NCBI GenBank assembly: GCA_018607135.1
Contig: JABBCA010000033.1
Coordinates: 2,191 to 66,190 of the forward strand
Source of the DNA: Opitutales bacterium
GTDB taxonomy: Bacteria; Verrucomicrobiota; Verrucomicrobiia; Opitutales; Coraliomargaritaceae
Length of the DNA: 64,000 bases
Direction of reading: 5' to 3'
Position numbers and translations under genes: made by a program. Of the stretch, positions 7,948 through 17,886 are shown piece by piece. Every line of letters begins with the position of its first letter. The first letter of the stretch is position 1. The notes under the pieces are model-generated. The model had not been told where the DNA came from and made no database searches. It was given only the letters and a program-made list of their open reading frames with translations.

Positions 7948-9335
7948 GATTCGTTTTCAAATGGACCACCGAGCGAGAGATAGAGGTCGAGTCGGTTTTG
8001 GATGAGTAAGTTGCGGAGATTGATCAGGCGGCTACGAGCGGACGCGGCTGAGCGTTGTGCATTGAGCACGTTTAAGAAATCGGAAGTGCCGTCACGGTAG
8101 CGTTTCCAAGCGAGTGTTTCGGTGGCCTCGGCTTCTTCTGCGGCGAGTGCGAGCTGACTTTGTTCGCGTTGAAGAAAGCGCTCCGCGGCCAGCGTGGATT
8201 CGACTTCTAGGAAGGCCTGTAAGGCAGTGGCTCGGTAGTTGGCGAGTGCTTGATCGCGAAGGGCTGCGCTACGGTCGATATTGGCAAGAATACGACCTCC
8301 TTGGAAAATGGGTTGAGTGAGGTTAGCACCCAAAGACCAGACCGAGAAGTTGCTATCTAGTAGGTTTTGAAACTCTTGCGAAGAACTTCCACTCGATGCG
8401 GTGAGGCTAATTTTAGGGAGCAGATTTTTGCGTGTGGCGATAAGTTCTTTGTCCGTAGAGGCGAGTCTACGTTCTGCTGCAACGATGTCAGGACGGCGGG
8501 TGAGTAAGTCGGCAGGGAGGCCAGCAGGGATTGCTTTAGGAATGGATTGAAGCGACTCGCTGGTAGTCAAGGCCGCTCTGGGATATCGACCCACTAGGGT
8601 TTCGAGTGAGCGTGTGGCGGCATCCAGTGAACGTTTGCGAATTTCGATGTCTGCAGCTGAGAACCCTTGTTGCGTGCGCACTTGGCGTAGTTCCAGACCT
8701 TGGCTCAGTCCTCGTTTAAAGCGGTCTTCAATTGTTTGCAAATTAGCAGCATCGGCTTGAGCAGTGCGCTCTGCGAGTCTGAGCTGCTCTTTTGCCTCAA
8801 TATAATTGAACCAAGCTTTAGCAACTTGCGTCGCCAGTGAGAGTTCGGCGCCGTTGAGTTCTGCTTGTGAGGATTGGACTAGAGCGATCGCAGAGGAGGA
8901 GCGGTCGCGGAGCTGCCCCCAAAGGTCGATTTCCCAACTGAGGTTGAGTGCGAGGTCATAGTTTTCAAATCGCACACCCCCTGTGCTACTCGGACCGAAG
9001 GTGCTGATTTTTTGTCGTGTGCCATTGAGCCCAAGGCCGGCAGTGGGCAGACGGTCGGCGCCTGCGATGCGCGCCTCCGCGATGGCTTGATTAAAACGCG
9101 CTGCAGTGACTTGGAGGTTTGGGTTCGCTGCGAGTGCTTCTTGGACCAAGGCTGTTAGTTCGGGACTGTTGAAATCGTTCAACCATGCGCTGGGCGCTGT
9201 GGATTCGTTTTCACTGCTCCAGTTTTTTGGGATTTCTATTTCTGGAGCTGCGCTTTGCTTGGGCGCGGTGGCGCATCCTGCAACGAGAAGACTGACAGCA
9301 ACAAAGAGCAGCGAATTATTTAGATGTGTGTGCAC
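7944..9335 (-). CDS. Outer-membrane efflux lipoprotein, TolC/NodT family
   Basis: A 463-residue outer-membrane factor with a lipoprotein signal ending LLVAGC, so Cys21 is the predicted lipidated residue. Two related OEP halves are visible, each with long helices (for example AEARIAGADRLPTAGLGLNG and the DIVAAERRLASTDKELIATRKNLLPKI region, typical of the repeats). It forms the trimeric exit duct of the pump. It lies 15 bp after tetR and overlaps the adaptor start, so the four genes form one operon in the order regulator, duct, adaptor, pump. Confidence 0.93.
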   Translation of the reverse strand: MHTHLNNSLLFVAVSLLVAGCATAPKQSAAPEIEIPKNWSSENESTAPSAWLNDFNSPELTALVQEALAANPNLQVTAARFNQAIAEARIAGADRLPTAGLGLNGTRQKISTFGPSSTGGVRFENYDLALNLSWEIDLWGQLRDRSSSAIALVQSSQAELNGAELSLATQVAKAWFNYIEAKEQLRLAERTAQADAANLQTIEDRFKRGLSQGLELRQVRTQQGFSAADIEIRKRSLDAATRSLETLVGRYPRAALTTSESLQSIPKAIPAGLPADLLTRRPDIVAAERRLASTDKELIATRKNLLPKISLTASSGSSSQEFQNLLDSNFSVWSLGANLTQPIFQGGRILANIDRSAALRDQALANYRATALQAFLEVESTLAAERFLQREQSQLALAAEEAEATETLAWKRYRDGTSDFLNVLNAQRSAASARSRLINLRNLLIQNRLDLYLSLGGPFENES

Positions 9336-9350
9336 GTTAGGATTAAGGAA

Positions 9351-10001
9351 TTAAGCGTGATCGAAGCCTGCAGCGGCGTAGGCGATCAATTCGCTGACTA
9401 TCTTATCGTAGTTGGGCTCGGTAGACTTACTACTTGAGAGGTTTTCTAGCGTCACTGTATTGATCGTGGCGCCTAGCATGGTGCTGATGGATAAGAAAAA
9501 ACGGTAGCGAATGGTTTCCTCATCGAGTTGCGGACACGTCCGCTTTAATTCGGTGAGATATCTAAAGCTGAGTTCGGTAAAGAAGTCCTTGTGCAAGTTA
9601 CGCATGAAATCAGCGGGTTCGGTGAAGGCGCGACCGATCATTTGTATGAGTGCAGGATTGGGACCTTTGCTAGGGCCATCGGATTCGAAGAGAGGACGAA
9701 ATAAGGAGTTAAAGATAGCGCTTACGGGCACTGGTGCTGGGCCGTGGGCTTCGATGAGCTCGGCCAGTCGCTTCAGGCGTTCGACATTGATTGGTTCAAT
9801 GCGGCTACGAATGGCTTCGCGCATCAAGTTGCATTTTGATCCAAAGTGATAATTCACGGCGGCTAGATTGACATTGGCCGCTTTGGTGACATCTCGAAGT
9901 GTCATGGATTGGTAGCCTTTATCGGCAAAGAGTTGCTCCGCAGCTCGGACGATCTTTTGACGAGTTTTATCGCTGGTAGAAGAGGTAGCGCGCAGTGACA
10001 T
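9351..10001 (-). CDS. TetR-family repressor of the RND operon
   Basis: The start at 10001 (protein begins MSLRATS) is preferred over an upstream in-frame ATG because the TetR helix-turn-helix begins right after it and the extra 48 residues are Pro/Ser/Asn-rich with no homology expected. About 216 residues. HTH: KIVRAAEQLFADKGYQSMTLRDVTKAANVNLAAVNYHF, residues 14-53. The remainder is the helical ligand/dimer domain. It is the first gene of the efflux operon, and a perfect palindrome overlaps its start codon. It is therefore expected to repress itself and the pump and to be released by a pump substrate. Confidence 0.9.
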   Translation of the reverse strand: MSLRATSSTSDKTRQKIVRAAEQLFADKGYQSMTLRDVTKAANVNLAAVNYHFGSKCNLMREAIRSRIEPINVERLKRLAELIEAHGPAPVPVSAIFNSLFRPLFESDGPSKGPNPALIQMIGRAFTEPADFMRNLHKDFFTELSFRYLTELKRTCPQLDEETIRYRFFLSISTMLGATINTVTLENLSSSKSTEPNYDKIVSELIAYAAAGFDHA

Positions 10002-10022
10002 ATTCAAACAATTGTTTGAATA
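10001..10022. promoter_or_regulatory. Palindromic operator at the tetR start codon
   Basis: Perfect 20-bp inverted repeat attcaaacaattgtttgaat at 10002-10021, extended by one pair on each side. It abuts and includes one base of the tetR start codon. A palindrome of this size is usual for TetR-family dimers. Binding here would block transcription or initiation of the tetR-RND operon. Confidence 0.85.
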
Positions 10023-10164
10023 TGGTGTCGAGTCAAGCGCATGGGTATTTTTTAGCTGGTTCAGTAAATGTGGGGGGAGTGAAGAGTGGATAGTGGGCAG
10101 TGGATAGGAGCTTAATTGATTTGGGCACCTGCACGAGGTAGGCACGTGCGAGGCGACAGTCTCA

Positions 10165-10452
10165 AAATGACCAAATCGTTATCGATGAGGGTTGTAAGCG
10201 TCGCCTCGGATCGGCGACAAGCCAAGATCGGTAGCCGAAAGCGTGAGCTTTTGGTAAGTTTAACCCAAACTATGCAAAGGCGTTCCCCGAACAAGATTTC
10301 GCCTTCCCTTCGGGCACACCTCAAGAGGTGCACCATCTTCGCTCTGCCGAGCTTCGTCAGTTGCCGAGCACCTTGCTCATCCAATCGCATAATCCGGGTT
10401 TAAATAATGAATTCGCTATCGTTTTCTATTTTTTAGGGAGTCTCCAAGCACG
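10165..10452 (+). repeat. Dispersed hairpin repeat, copy R2, interrupted by E1
   Basis: 10165-10254 matches the R core (AAATGACCAAATCG ... TAGCCGAAAGCGTGAGCTTTTG). The R sequence resumes at about 10404 with attcgctatcgttttctatt, which aligns with the uninterrupted R3 (40775-40800). The intervening block is element E1. Confidence 0.8.
10260..10403 (-). mobile_element. MITE-like element E1 with TTAA flanks
   Basis: A 136-bp element (10264-10399) bounded by TTAA at 10260-10263 and 10400-10403 and inserted in R2. On the minus strand it begins ACCCGGATTATGC and ends GCATAGTTTGGG. The same two ends bound E2 at 40434-40667. An inner block shared with E2 reads ATCTTGTTCGGG followed by aacgcctttgcat. 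The rest of the interior consists of short hairpins. No transposase gene is present, so any movement would need a trans-acting enzyme. Confidence 0.7.
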
Positions 10453-10548
10453 CAGACCACTTTATTTTAAGTGTTCTCTAAAAATGAGAAGTGTGTTAGG
10501 TGCAGGTAGGACTGGTATGATCCATTTGAGACCGCGTAGCAAAACAGT

Positions 10549-10914
10549 TTAACTGCGTATCACTAGGTCTTTAATCTCACTGCACTGCTCTAAAGCTTGA
10601 ATTCGTTTCAGCACGGCGCGCTTCTGAAACTGAAGTTCTGAGCGCAAAGTTTGATTTGTGACTGATACGATAAGTGTATGGTCATCTTTAATGCGCACAG
10701 GGTTACAACGACCTGAAAGCTTTGGACCAAAAACCGTTTCCCAGTTCTCCACGAGTGTCCGCTCAGGGCTCGGTTTTTCGAGTTTATACTGCTCTTGTAA
10801 AACGACCAATAGATTATCTAATGGGGTGGGTTCTCTACGGGAAGCATTTGTCACCGTGCGGGGAAGTCCGCGGAAGTCTGCGATAATATCTTCTATGTCT
10901 TTTCTAAACTTCAT
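10549..10914 (-). CDS. dciA: DUF721 / DciA-like protein
   Basis: A 121-residue protein with the DUF721 pattern: a basic N-terminus, ...LVENWETVFGPKLSGRCNPVRIKDDHTLIVSVTNQTLRSELQFQKRAVLKRI. The W-x(2)-VFG-x(2)-L, H-hydrophobic and L-V-x-V-x(7)-L-x-hydrophobic elements are characteristic. Members of this family (DciA) act in loading or activity of the replicative helicase DnaB in bacteria without DnaC/DnaI loaders. The fit to the family is good; the replication role is taken from the family and not shown here. No neighbour is functionally linked, and no clear terminator was seen. Confidence 0.8.
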   Translation of the reverse strand: MKFRKDIEDIIADFRGLPRTVTNASRREPTPLDNLLVVLQEQYKLEKPSPERTLVENWETVFGPKLSGRCNPVRIKDDHTLIVSVTNQTLRSELQFQKRAVLKRIQALEQCSEIKDLVIRS

Positions 10915-11025
10915 TCAGCGATTTGGGCGTGTTGACTAGATTATGCAAAAAGAATTAATATTTGTGATTAAAAACGGATCCTTTTCGCCAGTTGGCATAC
11001 TTAGTGTTATAGAGAGAATCAGTTA

Positions 11026-11118
<93 letters not shown>

Positions 11119-11405
11119 AGCGGATTCTCCAATAAGTTGAACCTTAAATACCATAAACGCGATTACGAAACGTGGAGTTTTGAGTTCTAAGCTACTACTG
11201 GCTGGCCAGGTCCTTATGCACCGTGAGATCGATCCGTGCCTATGGTATCTTTAACTAAACGATGAGTGTTCATCCACCATTATGTTTCAGGTATATGCCC
11301 GCCCTTGTGATTAGATTAACTAATACTAAATATAAGTTAAGTTAGTAAATGCGTATACGAAGCATATTCGTCTTGCGAACGGTTCATCATTGGCGATTGT
11401 AGGGG

Positions 11406-11497
<92 letters not shown>

Positions 11498-12028
11498 TTG
11501 CTGAGTCACGACAATTCGTAGCTTCATCATTGAAGCAAGGAGTCATTTCAGCCAGCGCTTTAAGCTAAAAAGATAGGATCTACACGTGCTCCTCAGTGAG
11601 CGCACGGTCGAAGATGTGTTCGGCTTTATGGCCAACAATATCGCTGTGGATCATTTGCGTTCTGACGGACCCTTTCGATAGCAAGAGGTTCATTGCGAAC
11701 TAGATATATGGCCGTGCATAATCGCCCGCATAAGACTCGATATTGAATCCAGAACGCAATTTTGAGTTTTACCTCTATAAAACAGTCAATTTATATAATG
11801 ATACCAGATCGTTGGGTCGGCTGACACTTTTCCGTCAATTAGATCGCTCAGACGGGGTCGAGCTTGTATACAGACACTTGGACCGTGATGTAATTTCTAA
11901 GTGTAGCGATGAGGGCACGTTTTAATAACAATTATATTGTATTGATTCTTGGAATTCAATTTGGTTTATGCTTTGTTGATTTCTTTATATACAGTCCAGT
12001 CAGCTGAAGCCCATTGCCCAGTCGTTGA

Positions 12029-15000
12029 ATGAACAATTACCCCTACACCAGATTTCTAGCACTTTTAGTCCTGATCGCTCAAAGTTTTATTTGCACATCG
12101 TTGCAAGCGCAGAGCAATCTCGATGACAAGTCCGACGCTCAACTCGTCGCAGAGTTGAAGAAGCGCATGGAGACCAGCTTAATCGAAGCACGTCCGATCA
12201 TGCTAGAACTTGTCGAACGTTTGAAGGACAAGCCCGAGCGTGAATCCTATCTGTTTTTGATTGGACTATCTTATCAAGACGAATTTGCGGAGAGCTCAAA
12301 TAACCAATCGCTGACGATGGCGGTTGAATACTACAATCGCTACCTTAATGACTTTCCTGCAGGAAACCGCGTGGATTTCGTTCGTTTCAATTTAGCGGGT
12401 GCCTACGCCGATCTGCAAAATTACGATGAGGCGATCAAATTTTACCAAGTGACCTACCGGCGTAGCAATAATGCCGTCTATCGCTCGGAATCGCGCAATC
12501 GTATGGCCAGTTTATATATTCGCTCGGGTCAGGCTTCAGCTGGCGTGCCGCTTTTCCTCGAAGTTTTCAATGCCGCTCTCCTCAATCCGGAGCTGCGTGC
12601 TCAAGCAGCTGCTTGGTTGATTCAAGGTTACTTGGCGAACAATCAATCCGATGCGATCGTGCCGTATCTTCGCTATTTGGCAGGTCGATATGAAGCGATT
12701 TATGACCCTGCATTCAACATTACACTGCTGAAGTCTGGAGACGATCTGTTCGAAAAGAAAGATTATGATCAAGCCATACTCTTATATTCTTTCGTTAAAG
12801 GTCGTGGCGAAATCATACGGTTCTATGAAGTATTGATTGCTGAACTGCAGCAAAAGGTCCGCTATGTGAGCCCTGAGAGCGATCAGTTCATTGTCGTAGA
12901 TGGTCAGCTCAAAGCTGCGGAAGCTCGTCTGGCTGCGGTTAAAGAAATACGCGCCTATAATGTGGACCTTAAATGGCGCATCGCACGCGTTTATAAAGAG
13001 ACCAAGCGAACATGGGAGTCGCTTTGGGCGTTCGTCCACCTTTACGAGGACTTTCCAGAGCACGAGCATGTGGAGGATTTCTTGTTCACCGCTTATAGTG
13101 AAGCGATCGAAATAGGGGATGACACGATGGCCGAAGCACTCGCTGAAGCTTATATGGCGGAGGATTCGTTTATTAAATATGAGGCGCAAGTTATACCCGG
13201 ATTGGCGCGGATGTATGCCGATGATCGGCGCTACGAAAAGTTGATGAAGCTGGTCAATGACTACATGCAAGCACCCAAAAATTTCAGCGTAGCGGCGCAG
13301 TTAGTAAATGTTGTATGTAGCTACTACATGGTAGGCGCGGAATATCAAAATGTTCGCGAATTCGCAGAGGGCACGCGCGATCGCTTCGCGAGTAAAGAGC
13401 CACTCTACGAGGCCTCACGCTACTGGTCTGGGCTCTCCTACCTGCTGCTGGCAGACTATGTCCGAGCATCCAATTCGATGGCTCTGTTTATTGACGCCTA
13501 CTCCCGTCAAAGTGTATTTTATGAAGATACTTATTATCGCTACGCAGTTGCGCTATTTGGTGAGCAAAAGATGGCTGATGCGGAGGCTCAGTTTATTCGC
13601 TTTGTCGATACTTACCCCCAGAGCAATCTTAGAGGCGAGGCCGAGCTCTATGTCGGGGACTTGATGCGGAGTCGCGGGGCACTTGAGGATGCGGCATCTC
13701 GCTATCGTTCCGTTCCGCAGTTTACCGACAACGCCGCCTTCATTGCTAAAGGGGTGTTCGCGCTTGCTGAAGTCCTTGAAGAATTGGGGCAGCCTCAGGA
13801 GGCCGTCGACGAATTGGAAGCGTATGCGAAGAAGTATGGTCAAGAGGCGCAACTTTCCGAAGCCTACTATCGAATTGGAATGATCTTTGATCGACTCGGG
13901 CGACTTGGAGATCGTTTTCAAATTCACTCGATGGCGATCAAAGAGCTGATAGGTAACGTCTCAGGTTATGCCGTCGATGAGTTGATACGTAGTTATGTGA
14001 CTGATCACGGCCGCTACGAAACAAGCTTTGCAGACAGTTTGAAACTTATCGGGCGTTTAGTCGACGACGCCGCGTTTAGAAAAAAATTCCTTACGGATCG
14101 TTCTCACCAATACCAGTTTATGCAGAGTGCTGAAGGTATTTATGTAGATAAAGAATTGGCTTATCTGTTAATCCGCGACAGAGCTTTTCGCAATAAAATC
14201 ATCGAGACGGAGCCCAAGCTGGACCCCGAGACGGGAAAGCCGCTTCCTCTGAATGATGCGGCTGTAACCGAAGCGATGGCGATCAAAGAGCTATCGGAAC
14301 TTGAAGAGTTTTTTGAGAGTAAGGCCGCTAGCATTGCTAGCTACGCGCCCAAGTTGCTCTTTTCAGAACTGTTGTCCACTGGGAGCGACTCAGAAGAACT
14401 CATCCAGCGGATGCGTTCGCACATGGCGCTGGATATGCTTTCTGCAGAAACCGCACCGCCGCGCTATGACTGGGACGAATTAGCGATTGCGCCACCTGCA
14501 GTGATTATTTGGGAGGCAGCTAAGCACCGTGAGACCCGCCCTGAGGCGACTAAAGAACTTTACCAGATCATTCTGGATAAGCATCCATATTCTAATTCCG
14601 TTTACGATGCGCTCTTAGCCCTCGGCGACCTTACTTTTGATACGGCTCAGCAAACAGGTGTTGATGAAGATTGGCGCGAAGCGCTCCGCTATTACGATGT
14701 CATTACCGAACGTTTTGCTCTGCGCTCCAAAACCGCCACTGCGCATCTTCGCAAAGGACGTATCCTCTCCGAACTCTCTCGCGATGAAGAGGCGATTCAA
14801 GTGTTGGGGCAGATCTTGCGTAACCCTGCTTGGAAAGGCTTGGATCACGCTAAGGCGCATCTAGAACTTGGCCGAGCCTACCGTCGTCAAGGAAAGTTGG
14901 ATGAAGCCCACGGCTTTTTTGAGCGCCTAATCGTTGCCTATGGAGGCTATGCAGAGACCGTTTCATGGGCTTATTATTACGATATGCTGACCTTAGAAGC

Positions 15001-15112
15001 GATGAATGAAACTGAAAGCGTTCGCCAGTTGGTCGAGGAATATAAGACTCGCTCAGCTGTGCTTTCCAACACTGAAGCTTATCCCTTGATTGATGAAAAG
15101 TATGCACTCTAG
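12029..15112 (+). CDS. Large secreted TPR protein of the ExbB/ExbD operon
   Basis: A 1027-residue protein with a signal peptide (residues 5-27, cleavage near LQAQS) followed by many tetratricopeptide-like helical repeats, such as YYNRYLNDFPAGNRVDFVRFNLAGAYADLQNYDEAIKFY and FIRFVDTYPQSNLRGEAELYVGDLMRSRGALEDAASRY. The repeats resemble those of YbgF/CpoB and BamD-like periplasmic scaffolds. It is the first gene of a rightward set of seven, running into the next TPR gene with a 20-bp overlap. A scaffold role next to the motor proteins is inferred. No catalytic motif was seen. Confidence 0.8.
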   Translation: MNNYPYTRFLALLVLIAQSFICTSLQAQSNLDDKSDAQLVAELKKRMETSLIEARPIMLELVERLKDKPERESYLFLIGLSYQDEFAESSNNQSLTMAVEYYNRYLNDFPAGNRVDFVRFNLAGAYADLQNYDEAIKFYQVTYRRSNNAVYRSESRNRMASLYIRSGQASAGVPLFLEVFNAALLNPELRAQAAAWLIQGYLANNQSDAIVPYLRYLAGRYEAIYDPAFNITLLKSGDDLFEKKDYDQAILLYSFVKGRGEIIRFYEVLIAELQQKVRYVSPESDQFIVVDGQLKAAEARLAAVKEIRAYNVDLKWRIARVYKETKRTWESLWAFVHLYEDFPEHEHVEDFLFTAYSEAIEIGDDTMAEALAEAYMAEDSFIKYEAQVIPGLARMYADDRRYEKLMKLVNDYMQAPKNFSVAAQLVNVVCSYYMVGAEYQNVREFAEGTRDRFASKEPLYEASRYWSGLSYLLLADYVRASNSMALFIDAYSRQSVFYEDTYYRYAVALFGEQKMADAEAQFIRFVDTYPQSNLRGEAELYVGDLMRSRGALEDAASRYRSVPQFTDNAAFIAKGVFALAEVLEELGQPQEAVDELEAYAKKYGQEAQLSEAYYRIGMIFDRLGRLGDRFQIHSMAIKELIGNVSGYAVDELIRSYVTDHGRYETSFADSLKLIGRLVDDAAFRKKFLTDRSHQYQFMQSAEGIYVDKELAYLLIRDRAFRNKIIETEPKLDPETGKPLPLNDAAVTEAMAIKELSELEEFFESKAASIASYAPKLLFSELLSTGSDSEELIQRMRSHMALDMLSAETAPPRYDWDELAIAPPAVIIWEAAKHRETRPEATKELYQIILDKHPYSNSVYDALLALGDLTFDTAQQTGVDEDWREALRYYDVITERFALRSKTATAHLRKGRILSELSRDEEAIQVLGQILRNPAWKGLDHAKAHLELGRAYRRQGKLDEAHGFFERLIVAYGGYAETVSWAYYYDMLTLEAMNETESVRQLVEEYKTRSAVLSNTEAYPLIDEKYAL

Positions 15113-16226
15113 ACCTTACAATCTACCACGTTTTTCGGCCGCGCTGATTTGTTGCGTCTGGTCGCTTTGTGCGACAGCCACCTCCGCGCAGGACTTGAAT
15201 TTGCCTCGATTGCCACAGGTGGCGACACCCTCTGATACCTTCACGCTGTCAAAGCCCATCGCGATTACTGATACGAATAAAAACACTCAATTATTAGTCG
15301 GGATGGAAAACGGCCAACTTCGACTATCGTTTCCGAACATGCCAGGTGCGGAAGCGATTGTTCCGATTGATGGCGACGAGTTTATCATTTCTGCGCAAGT
15401 GCCTGCAGGATACAACCGTCTGCTGAATGAATACCAGCTAGGTAATCTAGGCACCTTCATTACAGGCCTTCAAGAAACGGCTGAGCCCTTGGCTGGCTTC
15501 CTCATGATACCGCCCGAGAACACCAACTTTCATAGTATATTCATTCGTTACTATGAAGCAATCGTGACTGCCGGTCGGCTCGAAGACGCCGCCAAATTAA
15601 CGAACCGTATGCCTTGGGGGCAGCTACCTCAAGAATACATCGCACTCTCAGAGCGTTTAGTCTATCGCAGCATCGAAGATCGAGAGTTTCAGCAGACGCA
15701 AAAACTGCTCTCTCTTCTGTTTCAGAGCTTAACCGAAGAGTCTTTTGCTGGAATCGCTTTTAGGGTCGCAGACACCCTCCGGGCGGAAGGTAATCACGAA
15801 CTCGCTGCAATGGTCTACGGCTCGTTAGCTCTGTCTGAAGATTCTATTCTACGCCAAAAAAGCTTGCTCTGGGCCGGCTATAGTCGCGCGGTTTCAAAAG
15901 ATGCTGATGGAGCTAGAAATATTCTTAATCAAGTCCAAGTGCTAGAGCGCAGTGATGAAAACTTCCTTACCTATTGCCTTGCACTAGGGCGCCTCGGATA
16001 TGCTGAAGATAATATTAGCGATGGCCTTCGTCATCTTTCTCGTGCCATGGTGCTCACCGCAGTGGATGCTACTTTTAAGCCTGAGCTCTATTACCTGCTA
16101 AGTGTCGGTTATTGGGAATCTGGTAACCGAATTGCAGCTGACCGTTTGGCTAAAGAATTTTCGATCTTTTATCCTGAAAACCCCTGGCTTAAAAAATACC
16201 AAGCCGACTACGCAAACACTCTATAA
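15093..16226 (+). CDS. Second secreted TPR-like protein of the motor operon
   Basis: About 377 residues. ATG 15093 ([11 protein letters not shown]) is preferred to the TTG three bases earlier; ATG 15102 is also possible. A signal peptide ends near ATATSAQD, then comes a beta-rich region (to about 130) and TPR-like helices (about 150-375, e.g. [38 protein letters not shown]). The gene starts inside the end of the previous gene, so translation is probably coupled. Function is unknown beyond the association with ExbB/ExbD. Confidence 0.75.
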   Translation: MKSMHSRPYNLPRFSAALICCVWSLCATATSAQDLNLPRLPQVATPSDTFTLSKPIAITDTNKNTQLLVGMENGQLRLSFPNMPGAEAIVPIDGDEFIISAQVPAGYNRLLNEYQLGNLGTFITGLQETAEPLAGFLMIPPENTNFHSIFIRYYEAIVTAGRLEDAAKLTNRMPWGQLPQEYIALSERLVYRSIEDREFQQTQKLLSLLFQSLTEESFAGIAFRVADTLRAEGNHELAAMVYGSLALSEDSILRQKSLLWAGYSRAVSKDADGARNILNQVQVLERSDENFLTYCLALGRLGYAEDNISDGLRHLSRAMVLTAVDATFKPELYYLLSVGYWESGNRIAADRLAKEFSIFYPENPWLKKYQADYANTL

Positions 16227-16248
16227 CATTAGACCATACCAATACACT

Positions 16249-17004
16249 ATGAAAAATAAAATCAGTCTCCTCATGCTATGTGTGGCATCGGCTTTTTTCC
16301 TCGGCGCGACGAGTTCTCTTCATGCGCAAGACGCTAGCGGCGAAGAAATGGCTGAGCTGACGCCGGCAGCCGCAGAAAAAACGCTCTTCGATATGATTAA
16401 GGCAGGGGGGTGGGCGATGTTCCCGCTCGGTGTGCTCTCAGTCGCGACAGTTGGGTTTGTAGTCTTTAACTTTTTGGCCATTCGCCGCAGTAGCTTCGTT
16501 GATGACGCAGTCATTGAAGAGCTGGATGCTGCCGTCAGCCAGATGGATATCGATAAGGCACACACGATCTGCCTCGAAAATCCCAGCCCTGTGACGAACA
16601 CGTTTAATTATGGGCTCGACCAAGTGCGCCATAAGGATTTTTCCACTGAGGCAGTCGAGAAGGCCTTCGACAACGCCTCGACTAAAGAGCTCTCTGGAGC
16701 ATTTATTATCGTAAGCTATCTCTCGATCATTGCCGCCATAGCGCCGATGGTTGGACTGTTGGGCACCGTTTCTGGTATGGTCAAGGCTTTCAATTCGATC
16801 GCAGCCCAAGGTATGGGTAAACCAGAGCTACTCGCCGATAATATTTCGGAAGCATTGATCACTACCGCTACGGGTATGGCTATTGCGATACCCGCCATGT
16901 TCTTCTTTTTCTTTTTCCGCAACCGCTACGGCAAAATCGTTGCTGAGTGTAATCTCGTGCTCGGCCGTCTCTATACGGATCTTCTTCGTGCAGCTGGCAA
17001 GTAA
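16249..17004 (+). CDS. exbB: MotA/TolQ/ExbB proton channel protein
   Basis: 251 residues from ATG 16249; an in-frame upstream ATG at 16102 lies inside the preceding gene and is rejected. An N-terminal signal-like segment (residues 5-24) is followed by three membrane segments: [44 protein letters not shown] and [22 protein letters not shown]. The second and third are the signature helices of ExbB/TolQ stators. With ExbD it forms a proton-driven motor in the inner membrane. An extra N-terminal signal-like region is common in ExbB proteins of this phylum. The symbol is by family; a TolQ-like role is equally possible. Confidence 0.9.
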   Translation: MKNKISLLMLCVASAFFLGATSSLHAQDASGEEMAELTPAAAEKTLFDMIKAGGWAMFPLGVLSVATVGFVVFNFLAIRRSSFVDDAVIEELDAAVSQMDIDKAHTICLENPSPVTNTFNYGLDQVRHKDFSTEAVEKAFDNASTKELSGAFIIVSYLSIIAAIAPMVGLLGTVSGMVKAFNSIAAQGMGKPELLADNISEALITTATGMAIAIPAMFFFFFFRNRYGKIVAECNLVLGRLYTDLLRAAGK

Positions 17005-17010
17005 TCAGAT

Positions 17011-17421
17011 ATGAAACTCTGGAACAACAGCGAAGAGGATGGTGAGGTCGATCTGACTCCGATGATCGACATCGTCTTCCTGCTCATTGTCTTCTTTATG
17101 ACGGTGGCCAATATGATCACAGCCGAAAAGAAGCCGATCAGTGTGCCTGTTGCGTTGAACTCTACCATTCCCGAAGACTATGGTGAGCGCACAACTGTGA
17201 CGGTTCAGAGAGATGGCTCTCTCTATGCGGGCGTTTATGATGTGACCCTCGATGAACTTGGCGACATACTTAAAAACGCGCATGACCAAGACTCGAACGT
17301 TAAGGTTTATCTGCGTGCCGATAGCGCTGCAGAGCATCAATATGTGAATGACGTGATGAAAGCCTGCGCTGCAGCTGGCTTGAGCAATGTCATCTTCGCG
17401 GCCTTTCAAAGCGATAAATAA
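17011..17421 (+). CDS. exbD: ExbD/TolR biopolymer transport protein (first copy)
   Basis: 136 residues, 6 bp after exbB. A short cytoplasmic N-terminus is followed by [20 protein letters not shown], the single membrane helix with the essential Asp in the D-x-V/I-F-L motif, and a periplasmic TolR-type domain. It is the proton-translocating partner of ExbB. Confidence 0.92.
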   Translation: MKLWNNSEEDGEVDLTPMIDIVFLLIVFFMTVANMITAEKKPISVPVALNSTIPEDYGERTTVTVQRDGSLYAGVYDVTLDELGDILKNAHDQDSNVKVYLRADSAAEHQYVNDVMKACAAAGLSNVIFAAFQSDK

Positions 17422-17441
17422 CAGCAGGAGCGACTGACGAT

Positions 17442-17876
17442 ATGCAAGCTGAAGAAATTTTAACTGGTAAGATTAAAGCGGACCTGACCCCCATGATCGA
17501 CGTGGTCTTCTTGTTGCTCATCTTTTTCATGGTCACCACTCAACTGATTAAAGAAGAGGCAGATCTCGGCATCCAGTTGCCGACTAACACCAAGGCCGTA
17601 GCCAGTGATGAGCTACCTAACAGACATACCATCGACATCCTGCCTGACGGTTCGGTTCTGTTTAACGGCAGTCCCATTGCCAGTTCGATGGAGCGAATTA
17701 CCCTGCACGGACTTATCGCGACTCTTAAGCGCGTCAAAGGCACCTCTGATCGCATGGCGCAGAAGGCGGTCGTCGTCATTATTGCCGATCCTATCTCTCC
17801 TCACTACAAGTCCATCGAAGTGCTCGACGCCTGCGCTGCTGCCGACATCAAATTCGTTTCCTTTGGCGATTTCTAG
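17442..17876 (+). CDS. exbD: ExbD/TolR biopolymer transport protein (second copy)
   Basis: 144 residues. A good ribosome site (aggag) lies upstream of ATG 17442. The helix [21 protein letters not shown] carries the essential Asp. The periplasmic part differs clearly from the first ExbD, so the two are old paralogues and could form a hetero-assembly in one motor. Confidence 0.92.
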   Translation: MQAEEILTGKIKADLTPMIDVVFLLLIFFMVTTQLIKEEADLGIQLPTNTKAVASDELPNRHTIDILPDGSVLFNGSPIASSMERITLHGLIATLKRVKGTSDRMAQKAVVVIIADPISPHYKSIEVLDACAAADIKFVSFGDF

Positions 17877-17886
17877 TTGTTGAACA

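Larger units (their letters stand above)
10002..10548. other. Spacer holding the tetR operator and nested repeats R2/E1
   Basis: Besides the palindrome, this gap contains dispersed repeat R2 (10165-10260 and about 10404-10452) split by element E1. ORFs called here on both strands lie inside the repeats and are not genes. Confidence 0.7.

Noticed and set aside
10112-10403. ORFs on both strands sharing the phrase TQTMQRR-PNKI with ORFs at 40441-40680
   Set aside because: The similarity comes from elements E1/E2 and repeat R. The peptides have no domain, and the frames end at the repeat borders. They are repeat artefacts.
11582-11683. Possible IS transposase C-terminus (SERTVEDVFGFMANNIAVDHLRS)
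   Set aside because: Only 33 codons, no inverted repeats or remaining catalytic motif; resemblance too weak for a pseudogene call.
11743-11925. 60-codon ORF
   Set aside because: No ribosome site, no recognisable motif, ordinary chance length for this AT-rich spacer.
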